Assembly: GCA_000620185.1 (NCBI GenBank)
Contig: JHVO01000018.1
Location: 1-64,000, forward strand
Direction of reading: 5' to 3'
Length of the DNA: 64,000 bases
DNA from: Geodermatophilaceae bacterium URHB0062
GTDB lineage: Bacteria > Actinomycetota > Actinomycetes > Mycobacteriales > Geodermatophilaceae
Shown: one piece after another, positions 1 to 10,028 of the stretch
Position numbering within the stretch: position 1 is the stretch's first letter
Layout of the letters: each line of letters starts with the position of its first letter
The notes under the pieces: generated by a model
Databases searched by the model: none
Seen by the model: only the letters and a program-made list of their open reading frames with translations
What the model was told of the DNA's origin: nothing
Position numbers and translations under genes: made by a program

Positions 1-95
1 ACAGGAACGCCGGCAGCCGCGTCCGGGTCGGCCCCGCCGGCCGCTGCCTTGCCTGCCCCCTCCTCGAGCGGCACAGGAACGCCGGCAGCCGCGTC
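1..95. repeat. Direct repeat, 23 bp, two copies 72 bp apart
   Basis: The same 23 bases, beginning ACAGGAACGCCGGCAGCC, occur at 1-23 and 73-95. The 72-bp offset is 24 codons, so the repeat keeps frame inside the minus-strand partial gene. The array may continue to the left of the window. Confidence 0.8.
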
Positions 96-140
96 GGCGT
101 CCGCGGCCTGATTGGTGCCGATGGCTCCTTCTTCATTCAT
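1..140 (-). CDS. N-terminal fragment of an Ala-rich hypothetical protein, cut by the window edge
   Basis: An open frame starts with ATG at 138-140 on the minus strand and runs off the left end; 46 codons are visible. A good ribosome binding site (GGGGAG, 4 nt before the ATG) supports the start. The visible protein opens MNEEGAIGTNQAADADAAAG and is rich in Ala, Gly, Asp and Pro. The octapeptide DAAAGVPV occurs twice, 24 residues apart, because a 23-bp DNA repeat recurs with a 72-bp period (1-23 and 73-95). It lies downstream of two other unrecognised genes on the same strand and could be their operon partner. I do not recognise the family; the composition suggests a disordered linker or repeat protein. 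Confidence 0.6.
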   Translation of the reverse strand, partial: MNEEGAIGTNQAADADAAAGVPVPLEEGAGKAAAGGADPDAAAGVP

Positions 141-265
141 TAGACTCCCCGGTTCTTGTTCAATTTCATGCGACCGGTGCGAGAGCCGCCATTCTGGCTG
201 ACTTCAGCTGCGCGACATGGACAGATTGGCGCGCCGCACACCGAACCGCTCGCCTCGAAGTTGTG

Positions 266-487
266 TCAGAATGGCTGCTGTGCAGACAGGATCAACCCGT
301 TGGCGCCGATATACACGTTGCAGGGGCGGTTGTTTGCCGCGGCGGCACTAAGGACAATGAGTATATTCGTCACCGCATCGGGTGTTCCAGCGATGTTCCG
401 CCATCCTTGTCCCACCACCAACGCTCGCGCGTCCCCCTGGACATTTCGGGCGTAGACCTGACGGATGATTACGTTGGTGTACCACAC
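266..487 (-). CDS. Small hypothetical protein (about 73 aa)
   Basis: The open frame extends from GTG at 569-571 to TGA at 266-268, but the first 28 codons are Arg-rich and unconvincing. GTG at 485-487 follows a purine-rich AGGAAGG about 11 nt upstream and gives a compact protein starting VWYTNVIIRQVYARNV and ending LILSAQQPF. It alternates short hydrophobic beta-like stretches (RALVVGQGW, ILIVLSAAAA, NVYIGANG), so it may be a small soluble beta-rich domain. No family recognised. It sits between two other unrecognised minus-strand genes. The start is uncertain and the gene itself is probable rather than certain. Confidence 0.45.
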   Translation of the reverse strand: MWYTNVIIRQVYARNVQGDARALVVGQGWRNIAGTPDAVTNILIVLSAAAANNRPCNVYIGANGLILSAQQPF

Positions 488-834
488 GGGACCGCACCGC
501 CTTCCTCTGTCGCGTTTCCTTTGTCGCGCTCGAGCGAGGTCTCCTAGTGCGAAAACCTCATAGAGGGCCACGGTAGTTAGGCATCGTCACCAAATCGTCA
601 CACATGCGTCACCGCCTGCTCAGTGGCCGGTGAAACCTCGTCGCCAACGCGCGAACGTCGGTGCATATATCAGAAGTGGTTGCAGTTGTAGTTGCAGTTT
701 GCCGGCGTTCGCTGCGGTACGGCGATGTCCACCACGGTCCAAACGGGCAGCTCAGGGGCTTTAAGGGACACGGTGCCGCGACCCCGCGATCGGGTGACCG
801 GGCGGCGCACCACGGGCATGTCAAGGGCGGCGCA
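488..834. other. Non-coding stretch with short direct repeats
   Basis: I see no convincing gene here. It is less GC-rich than the rest of the window. It contains three CGTCAC units at exact 11-bp spacing (585-612) and a pair of TTGCAGTT units 12 bp apart (680-687 and 692-699). It lies upstream of the small minus-strand gene ending at 266 and probably carries its promoter. Confidence 0.5.
585..612. repeat. Three CGTCAC units at 11-bp spacing (operator-like)
   Basis: CGTCAC occurs at 585-590, 596-601 and 607-612, one DNA helical turn apart, so all units face the same side of the helix. This arrangement is typical of binding sites for response regulators that bind direct repeats, such as the PhoP family. 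It lies upstream of the hypothetical gene on the minus strand. The binding protein is unknown. Confidence 0.55.
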
Positions 835-1806
835 TCAGCCCCTTCGGCTCCGGAGCAACTGCGACAACGTGCGCGACGCAAGACCGGAGGCGGGACCAAG
901 CAGGCATCCCAGCGGGGTCGAGGTGTCACGCGTGTCGGGCGGGAAGAGCCTGGACGTGACATTGCCGAAACCCGCCGTGGTCGGCCAGAACTCGAGTAGC
1001 CCGGCAGGGTCGACGCCGACTCGTCGCACCGAGATGACGACGTCAGGGGGTGGCACTCCGGAGATCAGGAAGGGCTTGACCGGCGGGAAGACGATAGCCG
1101 CATGTGCCCGGATGGTCGTGTCGTAAGCGGCGTTCGTCACGGAGCTCATGTAGGCATTCAGCACTGATGTCCCCAGCCAGCGACGCAGGTCACCGGAGAT
1201 CGGCCCAGAGGCGGTTGGTGCGGGGTCCTGGTCCACCGCGAACGGACTGCTCGGGAGGAACACCTCCCACGATGGGCTGATGCGTAGGTGCACGGTGTAG
1301 CTCCACGGAGCCGGGAGGTCGCCCGAGGCCGCCAGGTCCGCTCGTCCGCCGTTCCCCGCGCCTACGGTCAGAGTCGCGACCCTGTTGCCGCCGACGGTCA
1401 ACGGAAGCGCGGTGAAGGGCCAGTCCCTGGAGGCGACAGTGGTCAGGTCGACTGCCGCTCTCGGCAATTCTGTGCAGTCGATGTAGCCCTCCGGGTTGTC
1501 CGGGAAAGGCGTTGGCAGGCTTTCTACGTCACCGAACCGGAAGATGGGGCCGTTGACCGCCGGCAGGCCCTCCTCGTGGAGGCTGAGCCCACAGAGTTTG
1601 GCGGTCTCGTCGACCAGGGAGGGCCCGGAGTTGAGGGCGAACACCGCGCGGTTCGTTCCAGTCGCTTCGACTTCCTCGTAGACATCCTGATCTCGGACGG
1701 TGGGAGGCGGCACCACGGTGCGGGTGATCATCCAGATGCGTGCCTTCAAGGCCGGGAACTCCCCGCCCTCGACGATCAACCGATTCAAAGTGTTGACATA
1801 AACCAT
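835..1806 (-). CDS. Hypothetical protein, 323 aa
   Basis: I do not recognise this protein. ATG at 1804-1806 is preferred: it follows a GAGAGAGGA ribosome binding site and begins MVYVNTLNRLIVEGGEFPAL. The frame stays open for a further 66 codons upstream, but that part is low-complexity and Pro/Arg-rich. The protein has no signal peptide or membrane segment and alternates beta-like stretches with Pro-rich loops (VVPPPTV, VKPFLISGVPPPDVVISV). Such a composition would suit an all-beta structural or binding protein, but no catalytic motif is visible. It ends in a basic tail (LLRSRRG). It lies with the unknown genes at 266 and 1 on the same strand in an accessory-looking region. Confidence 0.7.
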   Translation of the reverse strand: MVYVNTLNRLIVEGGEFPALKARIWMITRTVVPPPTVRDQDVYEEVEATGTNRAVFALNSGPSLVDETAKLCGLSLHEEGLPAVNGPIFRFGDVESLPTPFPDNPEGYIDCTELPRAAVDLTTVASRDWPFTALPLTVGGNRVATLTVGAGNGGRADLAASGDLPAPWSYTVHLRISPSWEVFLPSSPFAVDQDPAPTASGPISGDLRRWLGTSVLNAYMSSVTNAAYDTTIRAHAAIVFPPVKPFLISGVPPPDVVISVRRVGVDPAGLLEFWPTTAGFGNVTSRLFPPDTRDTSTPLGCLLGPASGLASRTLSQLLRSRRG

Positions 1807-2164
1807 GGCGACGGATCCTCTCTCCCGAGAGCTGTCATTTCCTGGTACCGAGGGGAACGCCGGCAGTGGTACGCCGCTGCAGGTCGGACGGGCTCTAGGC
1901 GAGGCGAGGGGCCATGGATCGTCAGGCCGGGATGGCGCAGATCCGGGCGGAACCGCCAGCTGCGCCAGTTGCGCAGGCAACCGAGCGTCCCCGTACGGCG
2001 TCACGCGAACATCACCAAGCCGTCAATGCCTCCTTTGTGGTCACCGGGCGCCGGCGCCCAGAGTGGTCACCTCAAGGCCGCCCTTCGGGCGAGTCGGCCA
2101 GTCGCCCAAGGCGGCCCACTCAGGGCCACCCCGGGGATCGGCAGTAGCTGGCTGCAGGGCGACC
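1807..2164. other. Intergenic region (358 bp), no gene seen
   Basis: This separates the PspC-domain gene from the hypothetical gene on the same strand and presumably holds the promoter of the latter. I found no RNA gene, strong hairpin or convincing short open frame. Antisense open frames here read as Arg/Pro/Ser-rich shadows. Confidence 0.5.
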
Positions 2165-2527
2165 CTAAGAGCGGGGGGACCGCCCCTGGCGGAGCGTTTG
2201 ATGGAGCCCCGATGTGGCGGAGTCATTGGGGCCGGCGGCCGGCACGAGGAGCCACAGCAGCGGGTAGATCAAGATGCCGGCGCCCATCACCGCCAGGGCG
2301 ATGAACCCGACGCGCCACAGCAAGGGATCTGTGTTGGTGTACTCGGCCAGCCCGCCGCATACGCCGCCCAGCACCTTGTTGGTGGAGCTGCGCCGGAGGT
2401 GAAGGTGTGGAACCTCCGCTGCGGTGGCAGGCGGCGCTGGCTGCCAGGGTGGCTGGTCCGACCGCGGTGGCTCGCTCACGGATGAGGGATCGGAGGCGGG
2501 GCGATTCGGAAGCGGTGTCGCTGTCAT
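2165..2527 (-). CDS. PspC-domain membrane protein
   Basis: A 120-aa protein with a Pro/Ser-rich N-terminus (about residues 1-40). A PspC domain follows, visible as LRRSSTNKVLGGVCGGLAEY, then TDPLLWRVGFIALAVMGAG and a membrane segment ending LLWLLVPAAGP. PspC domains are cytoplasmic-membrane proteins associated in proteobacteria with the phage-shock envelope stress response; in actinobacteria they often fuse to sensor or hypothetical modules. This one has only the single domain plus a tail rich in Ser, Gln and Arg. ATG at 2525-2527 (MTATPLPN) was chosen because the PspC core begins soon after; its ribosome binding site is weak, and an upstream in-frame start at 2626 is possible. No psp partner genes are nearby. 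Confidence 0.85.
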   Translation of the reverse strand: MTATPLPNRPASDPSSVSEPPRSDQPPWQPAPPATAAEVPHLHLRRSSTNKVLGGVCGGLAEYTNTDPLLWRVGFIALAVMGAGILIYPLLWLLVPAAGPNDSATSGLHQTLRQGRSPRS

Positions 2528-2866
2528 ACAACGAAGACTGTCGCTTCCACATGCCAGTGAACACTGGTAAAGGTCCCCGTCGACCCTGGTCATCGGATCG
2601 GGGCGGCAACTCACCACGTGGGGCACGTCCGGGGGCCATCACGCGCCCGCCCGGCCGAGGCTCGTCAAGGGCGGGCAACCGTCCACCCACGCTCGGGTGT
2701 CGCTAAGCCGCCTCGTGTTCCATAGCGGCCCCATCCTTGGTCTTCGGAGCTCGGGCAGCTTGTGCCAAGCTGGGGCTACAAGAGCCACACTGGTTGAGTG
2801 CGCTTCACATTGAAGCTGGCCATTAAGTTGGTCCAGCTAGGCGCCCCTCAAGCCGCGTTCAGGGAC
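2528..2866. other. Intergenic region (339 bp), no gene seen
   Basis: This lies between the 5' end of the PspC-domain gene and the 3' end of the hydrolase gene, both on the minus strand. It must hold the PspC promoter. I saw no RNA gene or repeat. Confidence 0.45.
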
Positions 2867-3535
2867 TCACCAGCCCCGCGCCCGCCACTCGCCGAGGTGC
2901 GGTCGCTCCGCGCCGATCGTCGTGTCGTTGCCGTGGCCGGGATAGACCCACGTCTCGTCCGGCAGCGTGCCGAACAGCCGCTCCTCGACGTCGTCGATCA
3001 GCGAGGCGAACCGGACGGGGTCCTTCTGGGTGTTCCCGACGCCGCCCGGGAACAGGCTGTCGCCGGTGAAGACGTGGGTGCCCGCATCGCCGGGCCCGCG
3101 CCAGACCAGCGCGATGCTGCCCGGCGTGTGACCCCGGAGGTGGACGACCTCGAGGGTCTGGTCGCCCACGGTCAGGGTGTCGCCGTGCTCGACCTTGCGG
3201 CTGACCGAGACGGGGAGGTCCGGGGCGTCCGCCGGGTGCGCGACCGTCTCCGCACCCGTGGCCGAGACGACGTCCGAGAGCGCCCGGTGGTGGTCCCAGT
3301 GCCCGTGCGTGGTGACGACGGTCCGGAGCTCGACGCCGGTGACCAGCCGGCGGAGGACGTCGGGCTCCGCGGCGGCGTCGATGAGCAGGGCCTCGCCGGT
3401 GGCCGTGGAGCGCAGCAGATAGACGTTGTTGGCCATCTCGCTGACCGCGACCTTGGTGATGGTCAGCCCGGGGAGCTCCCGGACCTGGGCCGGACCGCCG
3501 ACCTCGACGTTCCCGCTGTACGTGTCGGCGCTCAT
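2867..3535 (-). CDS. Metallo-beta-lactamase-fold hydrolase (glyoxalase II-like)
   Basis: A 222-aa single-domain MBL-fold enzyme. The metal-binding signature THGHWDHH is at about residues 76-83 (HxHxDH), followed by GHTPGS (135-140), FTGDSLF (156-162) and YPGHG (198-202). These are the zinc ligands of the glyoxalase II/YcbL-type branch. It is soluble, without a signal peptide. The substrate is probably a thioester or small ester, not determinable from sequence. ATG at 3533-3535 has a GGGAG ribosome binding site 8-9 nt upstream. It is divergent from the amidase, with 49 bp between starts. Confidence 0.9.
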   Translation of the reverse strand: MSADTYSGNVEVGGPAQVRELPGLTITKVAVSEMANNVYLLRSTATGEALLIDAAAEPDVLRRLVTGVELRTVVTTHGHWDHHRALSDVVSATGAETVAHPADAPDLPVSVSRKVEHGDTLTVGDQTLEVVHLRGHTPGSIALVWRGPGDAGTHVFTGDSLFPGGVGNTQKDPVRFASLIDDVEERLFGTLPDETWVYPGHGNDTTIGAERPHLGEWRARGW

Positions 3536-3571
3536 CGAGGACTCCCGTTCGAAAGTGTCGGCGGCCGTCGT

Positions 3572-3577
3572 TACCGT
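3572..3577 (+). promoter_or_regulatory. Candidate -10 element of a leaderless amidase mRNA
   Basis: TACCGT fits the actinobacterial -10 consensus TANNNT and lies 7 nt before the ATG at 3585. No Shine-Dalgarno sequence lies between them (the spacer is CGGCCCC), so transcription probably starts at or next to the ATG. Confidence 0.5.
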
Positions 3578-3584
3578 CGGCCCC

Positions 3585-5006
3585 ATGGACGCTAGCCCAG
3601 CCCCCGCCACCGATGACGGCCCTGGCACGCTGGTCGGGCTGCCGGCGACCGAGATCGCGGAGCGGGTGCGTTCGGGTGCCGTGTCGGCGGTCGACGTGGT
3701 CCGGGCGCACCTCGAGCACATCGCCGCCGTCGACGCCCGTATCGGGGCTTTCCGCGTCGTCCGCGAGGAGGCCGCCCTGGCCGAGGCCGCCGCGGTCGAC
3801 GCCGCGCCCGACCGGGGCTCGCTGCCCCTGGCCGGCGTCCCGGTCGCGGTGAAGGACAACGTCGCCGTGGCGGGAGAGGTGTCCACCGACGGCACGACCG
3901 CCACCCCCGCGCCGGCGACGGCGGACCATCCCGTCGTGGCCCGGTTGCGTACGGCCGGCGCCGTCGTCGTCGGCATCACCCGCGTCCCCGAGCTCTGCCT
4001 CTACAGCGCCACCGACGGCCCGGCGGCGGTCAGCCGCAACCCGTGGGACACGGCGCTCTCGCCTGCGGGCAGTTCCGGCGGCAGCGCGGCCGCGGTCGCG
4101 GCGGGCTGCGTGCCGGTCGCCCACGGCAACGACGGCATGGGCTCGCTGCGGCTCCCGGCCGCGGCCTGTGGCCTCGTGACGCTCAAGCCGGGGCTCGGCG
4201 TAGTGCCGGCGCTGATCGGTGCCGACAGCTGGTCCGACATGGCCGAGAACGGCGCGCTCACCACCACCGTGGCCGACCTGGCCCTGGCGCACGCCGTCCT
4301 GGCGGGGAAGGAGCCCGCACCGCTCGCGGGTCCCGGCCGGCCACTGCGGATCGCGGTCTCCACGCGCTCGCCGGTTCCCGGCCTCCGCGCCGACGCACCG
4401 ACCCGGGCCGCGGTCGACGCGGTGGTCGCCGAGCTCGTCGCCGCCGGTCACACGGTGGTCCCACGGAACCCGCGGATCAGCACCGGAGCGGCGACGGGCG
4501 CGCTGGCCCGGTGGATGGCCGGCGCGGAGGACGACGCCGCCGCCCTCGGCCTCGACCGTGCGGCGCTCCAGCCCCGCAGCCGGACGCACGCCCGCATCGG
4601 GCGCATGGTGCGCCGCGCCGGCCTGATCCGGCCGCGCACGCAGCAGCGGTTCCGCGAGCAGATGGCCGCCTTCTTCGAGGACGTCGACGTGCTCCTCACC
4701 CCCGTCACCACCGGACCGCCCCTGGCCGCCCGCCCGTGGCACGAGCGCTCGTTCCTGGCCAACGTGACGGCGAACGCCCGCTGGGCACCGTGGACGGCGG
4801 CCTGGAACCTCGCCGGCCTGCCGGCGCTGGTGCTGCCGGCGGGATCCCGGCCGGAGGGCCTGCCTGTCGCCGTCCAGCTCATCGGCCCCGCGGGAGCCGA
4901 GACCCGACTACTCTCGATCGCCGGAGAGCTCGAGCGCGCGCGGCCCTGGCGCCGCTACGCCCCCGTCTTCGATCCCACCGCGCCACCTGTCGCGGCGCCC
5001 GCCTGA
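3585..5006 (+). CDS. Amidase signature-family hydrolase
   Basis: A 473-aa enzyme of the amidase signature family (relatives include GatA and aryl/aliphatic amidases). The Ser-cisSer-Lys triad is present: Lys90 in VAVKDN, and the Gly/Ser-rich AGSSGGSAAA at 161-170. The downstream GNDGMGSLRLPAAACG (181 onward) has Met where GatA-type enzymes usually have Gly (GGS). The C-terminal core (NLAGLPALVLP) is typical. It is not GatA: no gatC or gatB is adjacent and the C-terminus differs. It hydrolyses an amide of unknown identity in the cytoplasm. It has no ribosome binding site and appears leaderless. Confidence 0.9.
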   Translation: MDASPAPATDDGPGTLVGLPATEIAERVRSGAVSAVDVVRAHLEHIAAVDARIGAFRVVREEAALAEAAAVDAAPDRGSLPLAGVPVAVKDNVAVAGEVSTDGTTATPAPATADHPVVARLRTAGAVVVGITRVPELCLYSATDGPAAVSRNPWDTALSPAGSSGGSAAAVAAGCVPVAHGNDGMGSLRLPAAACGLVTLKPGLGVVPALIGADSWSDMAENGALTTTVADLALAHAVLAGKEPAPLAGPGRPLRIAVSTRSPVPGLRADAPTRAAVDAVVAELVAAGHTVVPRNPRISTGAATGALARWMAGAEDDAAALGLDRAALQPRSRTHARIGRMVRRAGLIRPRTQQRFREQMAAFFEDVDVLLTPVTTGPPLAARPWHERSFLANVTANARWAPWTAAWNLAGLPALVLPAGSRPEGLPVAVQLIGPAGAETRLLSIAGELERARPWRRYAPVFDPTAPPVAAPA

Positions 5007-5152
5007 GCGTCCGTGCGACCTCGGTGACGCGCCGTCGCGCATGCGTGACGGGAGCGACACGGGGGCACGCCGGGTGAGGGGAACAGCTCCCTGATCCAGG
5101 GCCTTGGCTCCTCCTGATGATGCATCTGGCCACACTGACTGACAGGGATCAC

Positions 5153-8044
<2,892 letters not shown>

Positions 8045-8080
8045 CGAGGAGCCGCCAAGCGCCTCTCCGCCCAGTGAACG

Positions 8081-8119
8081 CCTCGGGCCGCCCCGGAGAC
8101 CATCCGGTGCGGCCCGAGG
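8081..8119. terminator. Bidirectional terminator hairpin between uvrA and the secreted hydrolase
   Basis: CCTCGGGCCGC (8081-8091) pairs perfectly with GCGGCCCGAGG (8109-8119). The loop contains a second perfect stem, CCGGA (8093-8097) with TCCGG (8103-8107). It lies between the convergent ends of uvrA (8044) and the minus-strand gene (8162). There is no U-tract, as is usual in high-GC actinobacteria. Confidence 0.8.
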
Positions 8120-8161
8120 GCGGGTGCGTTCTTCAGCGGCAGTCGCGCCGGAGCGCGACCG

Positions 8162-9796
8162 TCAGCGGCGGTGGCCCGCCCCGGCGACGACCGCGGCCGC
8201 CGCCCTCGCGGACGTGTCCGACGCCGACGAGGCGAACGGCACGTCCTGCTGGCAGACGGTGCCGGGCGGGGGGAGCGCGCCCGACACGAGGTAGGCGTTC
8301 GTCAGCCGGTCGATGCACGGCGAGTTGCCGGCATACGCCGTGTGGCCGTCGCCCGCCATCGTCAGGAGCCGCGAGTTCCCCTGCTCGCGCACCAGTCGCT
8401 TGGCGCCCACGTAGGGGGTGGCCGGGTCGTGCGTCGTGGCGATGACCAGCGGCGTGGCGGACGAGGCCGGGATGGTGAACGGGCCGGCGTACGCATCCGC
8501 GTCGCGGGCCGGCCAGAGCGCGTAGCTGAGCTCTGCGTAGCCGCTGTTCCACCAGAAGTGCGGGTAGTCCTGGTACGAGCGGGCGCCTCGGTCGAAGAAG
8601 AGCTGCAGGTTGCGGGGGTAGCGCTGTTCGGACGCTCCGATCGTGAAGTAGCGGTCGGAGATCGGGTCGAAGGTTCCGGTGTCCGGGTTGCGCCCGTAGA
8701 ACGCTTCGTCGACCACGGCTCGGATGAAGGTCCCATCTCCGGCCGCGGCCTCGGACAGCGCCTGCGCCAGGGCGCCCCAGCTCTGCTTGGCGTAGAGGAA
8801 GATGGCGGTGGCCATCCGGATGTCGTCGCCGTCCACCGGCCGCGGGTCGGGCGTGTAGCCGGAGGCGTCGATGGGGTCCTTTTCCGCCTGCGCGATGAGG
8901 GCGTCGAACGCCGCCGACGGGTCGGTGCCGCCGAAGTGCTGGCAGGCCACCTGATCGGCCTTGCACGCCGCGAGGAAACGGTCGAGCGCGTCCTCGAAGC
9001 CCGCTGTCTGTTCCGCGATCTCCTTGATGGGGTCGTTGATGTACTGCTCGGCGTCGATCGGGCCGTCGAGCACCAGGGCCCGGTAGTTGCGGGGGAACAG
9101 CGCGGCGTAGGTGGCGCCCAGGAAGGTGCCGTACGAGAAGCCGAGGTAGCTGAGCTTGGGATCGCCGACAGCGGCACGGAGGGCGTCCATGTCCCGCGCG
9201 ACGTTCGCGGTCGAGACGTGCCGGAGGATCTCTCCGTTCTTCTGCACGCACGCGTTGACGTACGCCTTCACCTTGGCGACGTAGGCGGAGCGGTCGAGTG
9301 TCTGCGGTGTGGGCACCGGCTGCGAGTAGATGCCCAGCTGCTCCTGGTTCACCTGGCAGTCGATCGACGGGGTGCTCTGCCCGACGCCACGGGGGTCGAA
9401 GGCGACGATGTCGAAGCGCTTGTTGAGGTCGGCGAAGATGCCGGCACCGTTCGCCTGCAGGTAGTCGACGGAGGTGCCCCCCGGGCCGCCGAAGTTGAAG
9501 AAGAGCGATCCGATGCGGTGGGCCCGGTCGGTCGCGGGCACCCGCGCCACGGCGATGTGCACCTCGGCGCCGGTCGGCTGGTCGTAGTCCATCGGCAGGT
9601 CGGCGGTCGAGCACTGGACCCCTGCCGCGGTGCCGGCCTCGGCGGTCGGGCACGGCGTCCATGTCAGCGTGACCGCGGACAGGGCCGTGGCCGACGGTGG
9701 AGAGCCGGTATCGCCGGCCAGGGCCGGCTGCGGGCCGACCAGGACCGTGCACACGGCTCCGGCGACGGCGATCCAACGACGGCGTGATCCGGCCAC
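8162..9796 (-). CDS. Secreted tripeptidyl-aminopeptidase-like alpha/beta hydrolase (S33 type)
   Basis: A 544-aa exported hydrolase resembling Streptomyces tripeptidyl aminopeptidase Tap/SlpD. The start is GTG at 9794-9796, because AGGAGG lies 5 nt upstream and the protein then begins with a signal peptide (VAGSRRRWIAVAGAVCTVLV, probable cleavage after ALAG). Motifs: oxyanion FNFGGPGGTS, FDPRGVGQS, nucleophile GFSYGTFLG, acid region TTHDPATPY, and histidine DGHTAYAGNSPC. The C-terminal lid/TAP-like domain has the conserved cysteine regions seen in the family. It probably removes tripeptides or esters outside the membrane. It is convergent with uvrA, and 232 bp separate its start from the divergent uvrC. 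Confidence 0.93.
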   Translation of the reverse strand: MAGSRRRWIAVAGAVCTVLVGPQPALAGDTGSPPSATALSAVTLTWTPCPTAEAGTAAGVQCSTADLPMDYDQPTGAEVHIAVARVPATDRAHRIGSLFFNFGGPGGTSVDYLQANGAGIFADLNKRFDIVAFDPRGVGQSTPSIDCQVNQEQLGIYSQPVPTPQTLDRSAYVAKVKAYVNACVQKNGEILRHVSTANVARDMDALRAAVGDPKLSYLGFSYGTFLGATYAALFPRNYRALVLDGPIDAEQYINDPIKEIAEQTAGFEDALDRFLAACKADQVACQHFGGTDPSAAFDALIAQAEKDPIDASGYTPDPRPVDGDDIRMATAIFLYAKQSWGALAQALSEAAAGDGTFIRAVVDEAFYGRNPDTGTFDPISDRYFTIGASEQRYPRNLQLFFDRGARSYQDYPHFWWNSGYAELSYALWPARDADAYAGPFTIPASSATPLVIATTHDPATPYVGAKRLVREQGNSRLLTMAGDGHTAYAGNSPCIDRLTNAYLVSGALPPPGTVCQQDVPFASSASDTSARAAAAVVAGAGHRR

Positions 9797-10015
9797 GAGG
9801 CCCTCCTGGCAATCGGAAAGCTCGGAAAGTGCGGTGCGCGGGATCCTCTCGGCGCGATCACTTCTCGCGGCAAGATGTTCACGCACGGACTTGTTCAGCC
9901 TCTGGCGAGCCCTCACGCGGAACGCAGCGACGTGCTACCGCCGGTTGCCCACCGCGCACCTGTGACGGTGGGGACAGAAGTGCCTCCAGCCGCCCGGCGT
10001 GTCAGCACACCCACC

Positions 10016-10021
10016 TACTGT
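10016..10021 (+). promoter_or_regulatory. Candidate -10 element of a leaderless uvrC mRNA
   Basis: TACTGT matches TANNNT and lies 7 nt before the uvrC ATG at 10029. The spacer GGGACCC carries no typical ribosome binding site. Confidence 0.5.
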
Positions 10022-10028
10022 GGGACCC

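Noticed and set aside
585-612. Iterons of a replication origin
   Set aside because: Only three short units, no rep or dnaA-type gene nearby and no DnaA boxes seen.
835-2004. Longer form of the 323-aa hypothetical gene starting at 2004
   Set aside because: The extra 66 residues are Pro/Arg-rich low complexity, and a good ribosome binding site precedes the ATG at 1806.
2859-4742. Long minus-strand open frame opposite the hydrolase and amidase genes
   Set aside because: It is Arg/Gly/Ala-rich with no domain, and lies antisense to a clear amidase; a typical shadow frame in high-GC DNA.
8171-9787. 538-codon plus-strand open frame opposite the secreted hydrolase
   Set aside because: Antisense shadow of a gene with clear catalytic motifs and signal peptide.
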